Shown: piece by piece, positions 37,989 to 46,284 of the stretch
How the letters are laid out: the number at the start of each line of letters is the position of its first letter
Numbering within the stretch: the first letter of the stretch is position 1
From: Solwaraspora sp. WMMD791
Lineage (GTDB): Bacteria; Actinomycetota; Actinomycetes; Mycobacteriales; Micromonosporaceae
DNA length: 64,000 bases
Reading direction: 5' to 3'
Assembly (NCBI RefSeq): GCF_029581195.1
Contig: NZ_CP120737.1
Coordinates: 4,069,001 to 4,133,000 of the forward strand
Position numbers and translations under genes: made by a program
Notes under the pieces: generated by a model
Databases searched by the model: none
Told to the model about the DNA's origin: nothing
Seen by the model: the letters and a program-made list of their open reading frames with translations, nothing else

Positions 37989-38825
37989 TCAGCCGTACGC
38001 CTCGTCGTGGGCCTTTCGCGGGCCGCAGACCGACGCCCGGCTGCAGCTGCACCGGCTCCCGTCGGCGTCCATCCGGACCACGACCGCGTCCCGGGGGACG
38101 CTGTGGCCGACCACCCGCCCGTCGCCGTCGGGGGTCGACACCCGGGCACCGATCGGCGGGGCGGACTCGGCGAACTTGGCGTACAGCGGATGTTCGTACT
38201 TCAGGCAGCACATCAGCCGGCCGCAGGCGCCGGAGATCCGCAGCGGGTTCAGCGGCAGGTCCTGGTCCTTGGCCATCCGGATCGTCACCGGCTCGAAGTC
38301 GGTCAGGAACGTGGCGCAGCACAGGTCCCGCCCGCAGGATCCGATCCCGCCCTGCACCCGCGCCGAGTCACGGGCGGAGAGCTGGCGCAGCTCCACCCGG
38401 CAGTGCAGGGTGGCACCGAGGTCACGCACCAGGGACCGGAAGTCGACCCGGTGCGGCGCGGTGAAGTAGATGGTGGCGCGGGAGCTGTTCAGCGTGCCGG
38501 GCTCCAGCACGTGGTCGACGGCGACGACCTTCATCGGCAGGCCGTGCTCGCGGATCAGCCGCTTCGCGGCGACCTTCGCCTCCGCCTTGCGTTTGCGCTG
38601 CACCTCGTCGCGGCGCAGATCCTGGTCGGTGGCGATGCCGGCGAGCCGGGGGAACCCGTCGGTGGGCTCGTCGACCCACTGCGGTGCCCACACGCACTCG
38701 GCGACCTCGGTGCCGTCGTCGGTCGGCACCAGGACCTTGTCGCCGACCGCCGGCCGCAGCTCACCCGGATCGAGGTAGAAGAGGCGCCCGTACCGGTTGA
38801 AGCTGACCGCGCAGAGCATCCCCAT
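37989..38825 (-). CDS. ricT: RicT-like PSP1-domain protein
   Basis: About 278 residues. PSP1 domain with the paired cysteine motifs GSCGRDLCCATFL and GACGRLMCCLKYE, plus NPLRISG. In Bacillus, RicT (YaaT) with RicA/RicF forms an iron-sulfur complex affecting RNase Y and phosphorelay; actinobacteria often keep only this subunit near holB/tmk. The C-terminus adds an unusual extra Cys-rich end (SRCSCSRASVCGPRKA). Start ATG 38825 (MGMLCAVSFNRYG) is used because the frame upstream lacks similarity; ATG 38819 is possible. Confidence 0.9.
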   Translation of the reverse strand: MGMLCAVSFNRYGRLFYLDPGELRPAVGDKVLVPTDDGTEVAECVWAPQWVDEPTDGFPRLAGIATDQDLRRDEVQRKRKAEAKVAAKRLIREHGLPMKVVAVDHVLEPGTLNSSRATIYFTAPHRVDFRSLVRDLGATLHCRVELRQLSARDSARVQGGIGSCGRDLCCATFLTDFEPVTIRMAKDQDLPLNPLRISGACGRLMCCLKYEHPLYAKFAESAPPIGARVSTPDGDGRVVGHSVPRDAVVVRMDADGSRCSCSRASVCGPRKAHDEAYG

Positions 38826-39110
38826 GGGCCCCACCCTACGTCGCCGCCCGCGCGCCGAGAAGGCCGCCGTACATCGAACAGCCGTCCCGGCGCTGCCCGA
38901 TCCGGCAATGCCGGCCGACCGAACGGCCGGATCCGGCGGGCAGGGCGTAACCCGGCACGGTCGGCCGCGTTCCACCCGGTATCACAAGCCTGCGGGGGGT
39001 GCAGGGAAAGGGCCACGGCGTCGCAGCCGGGAGCAATAGGCGAAAAGCCTGGCTCCCTGAGCGCGGCGCCGTCGCCATGTCCGGCGTCGATGACATCCAG
39101 CCGCCGCGCA
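38826..39110. other. Gene-free stretch upstream of ricT
   Basis: 285 bases with no credible gene; it should hold the ricT promoter. GC-rich and leading into the 20-base tandem repeats. Confidence 0.4.
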
Positions 39111-39180
39111 CGGCCGCCGGTAACGCGCCGCGGCCGCCGGTAACGCGCCACGGCCGCCGGTAACGCGCCACGGCCGCCGT
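39111..39180. repeat. 20-base tandem repeat, 3.5 copies
   Basis: The unit CGGCCGCCGGTAACGCGCCA is repeated at 39111, 39131, 39151 and, in part, at 39171; the first copy differs at its last base. The array ends at the stop codon of the gene on the minus strand. Confidence 0.85.
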
Positions 39181-39881
39181 CAGTAGCGCAGCCGGATCGA
39201 CCCGTCGGACCGTACGGGTGCGTCGTCGACCGGGCCGGCCGCATCCGCCGGCGCCAGCAGCGGCCCCCACCACGCCGCCAGGCTCTCGCCGTGCTCGACG
39301 ATCTCCAACAGGACCGACAGCACCGGCACGGCGATACGGGCCGCCGCGTCCGCGCCGGCCGTGACGCCCGGACCATCGGTGCCGGTGCCGGTGCCGGTGC
39401 CAGTGGTGACGGTGACCGCCTCGGCCGAGCCCAGCACTTCGGCCAGGGTGCGGGCCAACGCGGCCCGGCTCAACGACACCCACCGGGCGGTCGCCTCGGC
39501 GTACGCGGCGGTCGCCGCCAACCGGCCGGCGTGACTGACCGCCCCCGGGTCCGGCCCGCCGCCGACCAGCCGGGCCGCCAGCGCCTGCCGGCCCGCGTCG
39601 TACGCCTGCGCCGCCGCACCGGACCAGTCCCGGTGCACCGCCAGGGCGTCGGCTGCCTCGGCGTACCGGTCGAGGTGGGGTCGGATCGCGGTGCCGGCAG
39701 CGACCAGCGGCGCCGGCCGGACCGCGACGAACGCGGCCACCGCGTCCCCCGGCAGCGCTCGCAGCCGCCGCGCCAGCGGCCAGACCGGGTCGTCGGCGGC
39801 GGCCCCGTGGTGGGCCAGGCTGCTGTCCACCAGTGCCAGCAGGGTCAGCGCCGGCCCGGCGACCCGGTCCAGGGCGTCCAT
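39180..39881 (-). CDS. Helical protein of a type VII-associated cluster
   Basis: 233 residues, Ala-rich and predicted helical, no signal peptide. It has WSGAAAQAYDAGRQALAARL, in which WSGxAAxAY resembles the WxG-helix of ESX-type substrates. A run of Thr-Gly repeats (TTGTGTGTGTD) is coded by repeated GGTGCC-like units. C-terminal ESLAAWWGPLLAPAD. Starts at ATG 39881, overlapping the EspC-like gene stop (TGATG). Possibly a secreted or substrate-like partner; function not known. Confidence 0.7.
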   Translation of the reverse strand: MDALDRVAGPALTLLALVDSSLAHHGAAADDPVWPLARRLRALPGDAVAAFVAVRPAPLVAAGTAIRPHLDRYAEAADALAVHRDWSGAAAQAYDAGRQALAARLVGGGPDPGAVSHAGRLAATAAYAEATARWVSLSRAALARTLAEVLGSAEAVTVTTGTGTGTGTDGPGVTAGADAAARIAVPVLSVLLEIVEHGESLAAWWGPLLAPADAAGPVDDAPVRSDGSIRLRY

Positions 39882-40189
39882 CACGGCGCCTCCGGGTGGT
39901 GCTGCCCGGCCTGCGCGTCGATGTCCCGGTACGCCTGCGCCACGGCGCGCAGCGCGGCGGCGGTGTCGGTCAACCGCCGCGCCGCCTCGGCCGCCTCGGC
40001 CGCCCGCTGCGCCGTGGCGGCGTGCCAGTGCCCGACCAGCGTGGCGGTCAGCTCCCCGAGCCGCCCCGGCGCGTCCCCGTCGAGTACGGCGTCGACCGCG
40101 CTGTCCAGGTCGGGCAGTCGACGGGCGGTCTCCGCCAGCTGATCGGCGCAGCGGGTCAGGTCGGCGGCGACCTGCGTGACGGCGTCCAC
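39881..40189 (-). CDS. EspC-like type VII secretion target
   Basis: 102 residues, two long helices. The pattern VAADLTRCADQLAETARRLPDLDSAVD followed by GRLGELTATLVGHWHAATAQRAAE fits the ESX excreted EspC-family (T7SS_ESX_EspC) and WXG-like proteins, with a single Trp near the turn. Coupled to the downstream helical protein and directly after the YbaB-like gene. No secretion ATPase is in the window. Confidence 0.65.
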   Translation of the reverse strand: MDAVTQVAADLTRCADQLAETARRLPDLDSAVDAVLDGDAPGRLGELTATLVGHWHAATAQRAAEAAEAARRLTDTAAALRAVAQAYRDIDAQAGQHHPEAP

Positions 40190-40531
40190 TCAGGCCCCCC
40201 GCAGGGTCGGGTGGCCGCCGACGGTCTCGGCCCACAGTTTCTCCCGGGCCCAGCGGGCGGCGTCGGCGGCGGCGACCACGGTGGAGCGCACCGCGCCGGC
40301 CAGGTCGGCGTTGCTGCGGGAGTGCAACGGGCCGAGGATCCGTACGTCGGTGACGGTGCCGGCGGCGTTGACCACGATCTCGACCGACCCGTCCGGCGAG
40401 CGGACGGTGACCTCGACGGTGTGCACCGCCTTGTCGAACTCGACCTGCCGGGCCTCGATGCTGCGGTACCGCTCGACCGCGTTCTCGATCCACGCCTCGT
40501 CGATTTCGCGTACCACCGGGATCCTCACCAT
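40190..40531 (-). CDS. YbaB/EbfC-family protein
   Basis: About 113 residues. NAVERYRSIEARQVEFDKAVHTVEVTVRSPDGSVEIVVNAAGTVTDVRI contains the VTVxSxDGxVxVxVxxxGxVxxxxI strand pattern of the YbaB/EbfC DNA-binding family, as found next to ESX substrates in actinobacteria. ATG 40531 is preferred to TTG 40570, although neither has a strong ribosome binding site. The stop abuts the next gene's start. Confidence 0.75.
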   Translation of the reverse strand: MVRIPVVREIDEAWIENAVERYRSIEARQVEFDKAVHTVEVTVRSPDGSVEIVVNAAGTVTDVRILGPLHSRSNADLAGAVRSTVVAAADAARWAREKLWAETVGGHPTLRGA

Positions 40532-40618
40532 CGTTCGCGGCGAACGGACGCAGACGACGCCTGCACCCAACGTACGGATGGGGCTGCGCTACGGCACCGA
40601 ACCGTACCGGGCGGAGGT

Positions 40619-41836
40619 CTAGCCGCGCCAGAGGCTGAGCATCATCGCTTCGACGGCGATACGTGGCTTGACGTTGCCGGCGATGGCGTCCCGGCAGGTC
40701 AACACGGCTTCCAGGCGGCGCAGCGTCGCCTCCGGTGTCCACTTTTCGGCAGCTGCGTCGGCCAGCGGCGCGACGTCGGTGTGCACCGGTGCCACCGGTG
40801 CCCGCAGCGACGCCACCAGCACGTCGCGGTAGAAGCCGGCGAGGTCGACCAGGGCCCGGTCCAGAGCGTCACGCTGGGCCCGGGTGGCCCGTGACTTCTG
40901 CCGCCGTTCCAGCTCCTTGAGCTGGCCGGCGGAGCCCCGGGCCGCGCCGGCCGCGCCGCGTCCGGTGCCACCGGCGCCGAGCGCGGTCTGCAGGGCGGCG
41001 CGTTCCGCCGCGTCGGTCTCGGCGACCGCCGCCTCGGCTTCGGCCTCGGCGGCCTCGATCAACGCGGAGGCGGCGTCGAAGCAGGCGCCGACGTTGGTCA
41101 ATCGACGCGGTACGGCCAGCACCGCCTCCCGCCGCTGCCGCGCCTGCGGATCCCGGGCCAGCCGTCGGGCGCGGCCGACGTGGCCCTGGGCGGCGGCCGC
41201 CGCCCACATCGCGGTCTCCTGCGGTACGCCGTCGCGGCTGGTCAGCACCTGGGCGACCGCGTCGGCCGGCGGCTGGCGCAGGGCGACCACCCGGCAGCGG
41301 GACCGGATGGTGACCGAGATGTCGTCCGGGTGGGTGGACGGGGTGCAGAGCAGGAACACCGTCCGGGGCGGTGGCTCCTCGACGGCCTTGAGCAGAGCGT
41401 TGCCGGCGGCTTCGGTGAGCCGGTCGGCGTCCTCGATGACCAGGACCTGCCAGCGTCCGCCGGACGGGGTGCTGGCGGCCCGCAGTACCAGGGCACGCAT
41501 TTCGCCGACGCCGATGGAGAGCCCGTCCGGCACCACGAACCGGACGTCGGCGTGGGTGCCGGCCCGGGTGGTGTGGCAGCCGGGGCACTCACCGCAGCCC
41601 CGACCGTGCACGCACTGCAGGGCGGCGGCGAGGGCGCGGGCGGCCACCGACCGGCCGGAACCGGGTGGACCGGTGAAGATCCACGCGTGGGTCATCGCGG
41701 CGGCGGACGGCGGTGGCTCGCCGTCACCGGCGGCGAGCAGGTCGGCGGCGGCCACGGCGGCTCGGCGCAGGATCTGCACGGCCTCGTCCTGGCCGACGAG
41801 TTCGGTGAAGACGTCGGTGTCCGTCACGGCACTCAC
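40619..41836 (-). CDS. holB: DNA polymerase III delta' subunit
   Basis: 405 residues. AAA+ clamp-loader fold: FTELVGQDEAVQILRRAA, Walker A FTGPPGSGRSVAARAL (Arg-Ser in place of Lys-Thr), a zinc-type Cys cluster CVHGRGCGECPGCH, VLVIEDADRLTEAAGNALLKAVEEPP and SRCRVVALRQP. The altered P-loop (GSGRS) is normal for non-ATP-binding delta'. GTG start overlaps the tmk stop (GTGA). Loads the sliding clamp at the replication fork. Confidence 0.93.
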   Translation of the reverse strand: MSAVTDTDVFTELVGQDEAVQILRRAAVAAADLLAAGDGEPPPSAAAMTHAWIFTGPPGSGRSVAARALAAALQCVHGRGCGECPGCHTTRAGTHADVRFVVPDGLSIGVGEMRALVLRAASTPSGGRWQVLVIEDADRLTEAAGNALLKAVEEPPPRTVFLLCTPSTHPDDISVTIRSRCRVVALRQPPADAVAQVLTSRDGVPQETAMWAAAAAQGHVGRARRLARDPQARQRREAVLAVPRRLTNVGACFDAASALIEAAEAEAEAAVAETDAAERAALQTALGAGGTGRGAAGAARGSAGQLKELERRQKSRATRAQRDALDRALVDLAGFYRDVLVASLRAPVAPVHTDVAPLADAAAEKWTPEATLRRLEAVLTCRDAIAGNVKPRIAVEAMMLSLWRG

Positions 41837-44121
41837 CCGCGCCGGCCGGCTTCCGCGTCCGCCGACGCCTCCGTTGGCAGCGGTACGGCGTCCGCCGCCG
41901 GTGGATCGGCCGGGCCGTGATCGGCCGGACGGTCGTCAGCCGGCCCGGTCAGTGCCGCGACCCGGGTACGGACCGCGTCGTGCAGTTCGTCCGGCGCCCG
42001 GCTGGCGTCGAGCACCAGGTAACGCTTCGGGTCGGCGGCTGCCAGGTCCAGGAACGCGTACCGGACCCGCTCGTGGAAGGCAAGCGACTCGCTCTCCAAC
42101 CGGTCCGCGCCGGCCCCGCGCCCCTGCGCCCGGGTCAGCCCCGCCGCCGGCTCGATGTCCAGCAGCACCACCAGGTCCGGCTTGAGCCCACCGGTGGCCC
42201 AGGAGGAGAGCCAGGAAACCTCCTCCACCGGCAGGACCCGGCCGGCGCCCTGGTAGGCGAGCGACGAGTCGACGTACCGGTCGCTGATCACCACCGCGCC
42301 CCGGGCGAGCGCCGGGCGGACCACGGTCGCCACGTGATGGGCCCGGTCGGCGGCGTACAGCAGGGCCTCTGCGCGGGGCGACGGCGCGTCCGCCCCGCCT
42401 TCCAGCACCAGCCGGCGGATCTTCTCGCCGAGACCGCTCGACCCCGGTTCGCGGGTCACCACCACGTCGCGGCCCTGCTCCCGCAGGGTCTGCGCGAGCT
42501 CGGCGACCTGGGTCGACTTGCCGGCGCCCTCACCGCCCTCGAAGACGATGAAGACCCCGCTGGAGGTGAACGGCTCAGCCGGTGCCAACGGCCGGCCCCG
42601 GACCGACCCCCACAGGTCGGCCAGGATCGGCACGCCGGGCTTGTCGTCCATCTGGCGGAACGCGCTGAGCCCGGCGAAGATCCCGGACACCCCGGCGAGC
42701 AGCAACAGCAGCCGGGTCGACGAGAACGACAGCCCCAGGTTCGCCACCTGGAACTGGCGGGAGCCACCGACGCCGACCAGCACGCTGCTCAACGAGATGG
42801 CCAGCATCAGCACCACCCGGGTGCCGGTCTGCACGACGGCGAACACCCGGCCCCGGACGTCGTCGGCGATCTCGCCGCCGAGCAGCGTGATCCCGGCCAG
42901 GAACGCCATCCCGGCGGCCGCGCCGACCAGCACCGCGCCGAGGATCGCCATCGACAGGTGGATCGACAGGGCCAGGATCAGCACAGAGCCGCTGGCCAGC
43001 ATGATGCTCAAACCGAACCAGCGCCGCCGGGACAGGTCGCGCACGATGGTCGGGCCGAGCCCGATCCCGGCGCCCAGGCCCACGAACAGGGCGGCGAACA
43101 GCAAATAGAAGGCGGCGTCACCGGCGCTGAGCGAGGCGGTGAAGAACTGGGCCGTACCGATGACGATGCCGCCGCCGGCGAAGGCACCGAAGATGCCCAG
43201 CACCAGCCCGCGCACCAGCGGGGTCTTGCCGATGAACCGCCAGCCGTCGACGAACTGGCGCAGCAGGCTCTGCTGGGTGGCCTCGGCCGCCCCGGCGCGG
43301 CCGCTGATCTCCTTGATGCCGTAGAAGACGACGATCGCCGTGGCCAGCCGGGACGCGGCGTTGAAGAAGAGCGCGAGCTGCGCCGGCTCCACCCAGGACG
43401 GCAGTTCGGCGCCGCCGCCGGCCGCCCGGACCGCGCCGTCGAGGACCGCCAGGCTGATCGCGGCCAGCACCGGGGTGATGCCGTACGTGGCGATCAGGGT
43501 CAGCTGGTTGGCGATCTCCAGCCGGGCCCGGGGGATCAGGTTGGGGACGGCGGCTTCCTTCGCCGGGATCCAGATCAGGGTGATCGTCTCGATCAGGAAG
43601 ATGGCGATCGCCGCCCACGCCACGGTGGCGGCCCCGCTGGCTCCGAACATCGGCAGCAGCGGGATGGAGGCGAACAGAGCGAACCGCAGCAGGTCGCAGA
43701 TGACCATCGTGTAGCGGCGGTCGAACCGGTCGGCCAGCACCCCGGCGACCGGGCCGAGCACCAGCGCCGGCAGCAGCCGTACGGCGATGACCCCGCCGAA
43801 CGCGGCACCCTGCGCCGCGCTGCCGGAGACCTGGGCGGCAGCGAAGACCGAGGTGGCGAGCAGGCCGAGCCAGTCACTGAAGGAAGCGACGCCGAGCACC
43901 AGCCAGAGCCGGCGGAACGGACGGATCCGCAGCACCGACCGGAGCGCGGGCAGGCCGGAGAGGTCGACCGGCGCAGCGGCCTGGTCGGCGGGTGGCGCGT
44001 CCGGCGCGCCACCGCGTCGCGGACCGCTGACGTTGTCGTCGATGATCGTTCCTCCCCGTCGGGCCGGCGTCGGGCCCCGCTGACACTCTAATCGTGGCTT
44101 GCACCTGCCCCCGACCGACAT
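41833..44121 (-). CDS. tmk: MFS transporter - thymidylate kinase fusion
   Basis: About 760 residues. The N-terminal part (to about 510) is a 12-helix MFS domain (LWLVLGVASFSDWLGLLATSVF, GPVAGVLADRFDRRYTMV). The C-terminal 210 residues are thymidylate kinase: P-loop IVFEGGEGAGKSTQ, DRxH-type REPGSSGLGEKIR, DRYVDSSLAYQGAGR and LID ARG-like TRAQGRGAGADRLE. dTMP is phosphorylated to dTDP. MFS-kinase fusions of this kind occur in related actinobacteria. The start is uncertain: the only strong ribosome binding site, GGGGAGG at 44051-44057, points to an ATC at 44043; ATG 44121 is the first ordinary in-frame start and is used here as the outer limit. Confidence 0.88.
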   Translation of the reverse strand: MSVGGRCKPRLECQRGPTPARRGGTIIDDNVSGPRRGGAPDAPPADQAAAPVDLSGLPALRSVLRIRPFRRLWLVLGVASFSDWLGLLATSVFAAAQVSGSAAQGAAFGGVIAVRLLPALVLGPVAGVLADRFDRRYTMVICDLLRFALFASIPLLPMFGASGAATVAWAAIAIFLIETITLIWIPAKEAAVPNLIPRARLEIANQLTLIATYGITPVLAAISLAVLDGAVRAAGGGAELPSWVEPAQLALFFNAASRLATAIVVFYGIKEISGRAGAAEATQQSLLRQFVDGWRFIGKTPLVRGLVLGIFGAFAGGGIVIGTAQFFTASLSAGDAAFYLLFAALFVGLGAGIGLGPTIVRDLSRRRWFGLSIMLASGSVLILALSIHLSMAILGAVLVGAAAGMAFLAGITLLGGEIADDVRGRVFAVVQTGTRVVLMLAISLSSVLVGVGGSRQFQVANLGLSFSSTRLLLLLAGVSGIFAGLSAFRQMDDKPGVPILADLWGSVRGRPLAPAEPFTSSGVFIVFEGGEGAGKSTQVAELAQTLREQGRDVVVTREPGSSGLGEKIRRLVLEGGADAPSPRAEALLYAADRAHHVATVVRPALARGAVVISDRYVDSSLAYQGAGRVLPVEEVSWLSSWATGGLKPDLVVLLDIEPAAGLTRAQGRGAGADRLESESLAFHERVRYAFLDLAAADPKRYLVLDASRAPDELHDAVRTRVAALTGPADDRPADHGPADPPAADAVPLPTEASADAEAGRRG

Positions 44122-44203
44122 TCCTGCGACGTACCGGACCCGGACCTGGCCCGCGAGACACGAGCCTGTTTCGCGTTCCACCGACACCGGCTACCGTGCG
44201 TAC

Positions 44204-45415
44204 GTGGATTCCGACCGGCAGCGTCTGCGTGCCCGACTCGACCGGGCCACCGCCCAGCTGGACCCGCCGGTCGCTGTCGTCGACCTGGCCGCCTTCGACG
44301 CCAACGCCGCCGCCCTGGTGCGCCGCGCCGACGGCAAGCCGCTGCGGGTGGCCAGCAAGTCCGTCCGGTCCCGCCAGCTGCTGCGCCGGGTGCTGGCCGG
44401 AAAGGGCTGGCGCGGGGTGCTGGCGTACACCCTCGCCGAGGCGAACTGGCTGGTCCGCTCCGGCGTCACCGACGACGCGCTGGTGGCGTACCCGACCTGC
44501 GACCGCACCGCGCTCGGCGCGCTGACCAGCAGCGAAGCGCTGGCCGACGGGGTGACGCTGATGGTCGACGATCCGGCCCAGCTCGACATCGTCGACGCGG
44601 TCCGGCAACCGGGCGACCGGCCGGTCATCCGGGTCTGCGTCGACCTGGACGCCTCCTGGCGGCCGTTCGGCACCGACCGCGCCCACGTCGGGGTACGCCG
44701 GTCCCCGGTGCACGCCGCCACGACCGCCGCCGAGCTGGCCGCCGTCATCGCCGGACGCCCCGGTTTCCGCCTGGTCGGGCTGATGGCGTACGAGGCGCAA
44801 ATCGCCGGGCTCGCCGACGCCCCCGCCCGTCAGGCGCTACGGGCGGCGGCGATCCGGGCGGTGCAGCGACGGTCGTACCAGGAGCTGCTGCGGCGCCGGG
44901 CGGCGGCGGTGGCGGCCGTCTCCCGGTACGCCGAGCTGGAGTTCGTCAACGGTGGCGGTACCGGCAGTGTCGCGGCCACCAGCGCCGATCCGGCGGTCAC
45001 CGAGGTGACCGCCGGATCAGGGCTGTTCGGGCCGACCCTGTTCGACCACTACCGGGCCTGGCGGCCGCAGCCGGCGGCGCTGTTCGCCCTGCCGGTGGTA
45101 CGCCGGCCGGCGCCCGGCATCGCCACGGTGCTCGGCGGCGGCTGGATCGCCTCCGGGCCGGCACAACCGGACCGGCTGCCCAGCCCCTGGCTGCCGGGCC
45201 GACTGCGGCTGCTCGGCACCGAGGGTGCCGGCGAGGTGCAGACCCCGCTGGTCGGGCCGGACGCGGCCGGGCTGCGGGTCGGCGACCGGGTCTGGTTCCG
45301 CCACGCGAAGGCCGGTGAACTGTGCGAGCACGTCACCGAGCTGCACCTGGTGACCGGTGACCGGCTCGACGGCGCGGCACCCACCTACCGTGGTGAGGGC
45401 TTCGCCTTCCTCTGA
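44204..45415 (+). CDS. PLP-dependent D-threonine aldolase/amino-acid deaminase-like
   Basis: About 403 residues. Alanine-racemase-like TIM barrel with the PLP lysine in KPLRVASKSVRSRQLL near residue 45, then LMAYEAQIAGL, and a C-terminal DSD1-like domain with His and Cys metal ligands (WFRHAKAGELCEHV). Members cleave D-3-hydroxy amino acids or deaminate D-amino acids. GTG 44204 is chosen by alignment with the fold; the frame extends upstream to 44099 without homology. Followed by TetR (convergent) and an aldonolactone oxidase, a recurring actinobacterial trio. Confidence 0.85.
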   Translation: MDSDRQRLRARLDRATAQLDPPVAVVDLAAFDANAAALVRRADGKPLRVASKSVRSRQLLRRVLAGKGWRGVLAYTLAEANWLVRSGVTDDALVAYPTCDRTALGALTSSEALADGVTLMVDDPAQLDIVDAVRQPGDRPVIRVCVDLDASWRPFGTDRAHVGVRRSPVHAATTAAELAAVIAGRPGFRLVGLMAYEAQIAGLADAPARQALRAAAIRAVQRRSYQELLRRRAAAVAAVSRYAELEFVNGGGTGSVAATSADPAVTEVTAGSGLFGPTLFDHYRAWRPQPAALFALPVVRRPAPGIATVLGGGWIASGPAQPDRLPSPWLPGRLRLLGTEGAGEVQTPLVGPDAAGLRVGDRVWFRHAKAGELCEHVTELHLVTGDRLDGAAPTYRGEGFAFL

Positions 45416-45447
45416 GCCCGGTGCGACGTCAGCTGGTCGTCCGCGCC

Positions 45448-46113
45448 CTACTGCGGCGGTGCGGTGCGGGCCGTCGGGACGTCCGCCGGGTCGACGTGGC
45501 GGTGCAGGTACTCCCGGATCAGCGCCTTGGCCTCGCGCAGCACGCTGTCGTCGCCCTCGGTGTCGCGGCGGAACGCCAGCTTGATCAGCGCGTCGGCGGC
45601 CTCCACCGCGATCTGCAACGCGAACCGTAGTCGCGGTTCGTCCGGGATGCCGAACCGCTCCACCAGCACCCGGGTCAGTTCCCCGGCGATCACCGCGTTG
45701 TTGTCCCGGCTCTCGTCCAGTAGCCGGACGTCCACCACGTCGCCGAAATGCAGGGTCCGGAACCCCGGCACCGTACGGTGCATGCAGATGTACTCGTCGA
45801 TGCCGGCGTCGACACCGTCCCACCAGTGGGCGAAGTCGCCACCGGCGAACCGGTCGTTCAGCCGTTGCAGATAGGCCTCGATGTTGCGCAGCGTCAACGC
45901 CTGCACGATCGCCCGCTTGTCGGGGAAGAACTGGTAGACCGAGCCGATGGCCACCTCGGCCCGTTCGGCCAGCAAGGTGGTGGTCAGGCCCTCGTAGCCC
46001 ACCTCGTCGACGATCTCGGCGCACGCGTCGAGCATCCGTTGAACCCGGGCGAGACTGCGCCCCTGGACCGGAACCCGACGCAGCGGGCCACTGGTGACGG
46101 CCGGTGTCGACAC
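45448..46113 (-). CDS. TetR-family regulator
   Basis: About 221 residues. Helix-turn-helix: RVQRMLDACAEIVDEVGYEGLTTTLLAERAEVAIGSVYQFFPDKRAIVQAL. The C-terminal domain is of the TetR_C_17-like type (LHFGDVVDVRLLDESRDNN, ELTRVLVERFG). GTG 46113 has AAGGAG eight bases upstream and is preferred to GTG 46122, which overlaps that site. Divergent from the aldonolactone oxidase gene with one good palindrome between. Confidence 0.92.
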   Translation of the reverse strand: MSTPAVTSGPLRRVPVQGRSLARVQRMLDACAEIVDEVGYEGLTTTLLAERAEVAIGSVYQFFPDKRAIVQALTLRNIEAYLQRLNDRFAGGDFAHWWDGVDAGIDEYICMHRTVPGFRTLHFGDVVDVRLLDESRDNNAVIAGELTRVLVERFGIPDEPRLRFALQIAVEAADALIKLAFRRDTEGDDSVLREAKALIREYLHRHVDPADVPTARTAPPQ

Positions 46114-46182
46114 TCGTCCCACTCCTTTCCGAGAAAGATCCCCCGCGCGTCGGATGCACGTCAGCAGCAGCGAGATCGAAAA

Positions 46183-46199
46183 CGTTACTCGGATTAACG
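46183..46199. promoter_or_regulatory. TetR operator palindrome
   Basis: CGTTACTCGGATTAACG reads as CGTTA-n-TC-n-GA-n-TAACG, symmetric over 17 bases, in the divergent promoter region of the TetR and oxidase genes. Confidence 0.7.
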
Positions 46200-46284
46200 A
46201 TCGAACCCGATATCGGTATTTACCTGCCCAGGATGAGGCTGATATGAATATCTTTCACGTGTGTCCCAGCGCCCGGGAGGCCGG

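Noticed and set aside
39111-39180. CRISPR-like short repeats
   Set aside because: The copies are contiguous with no spacers and no cas genes are nearby.
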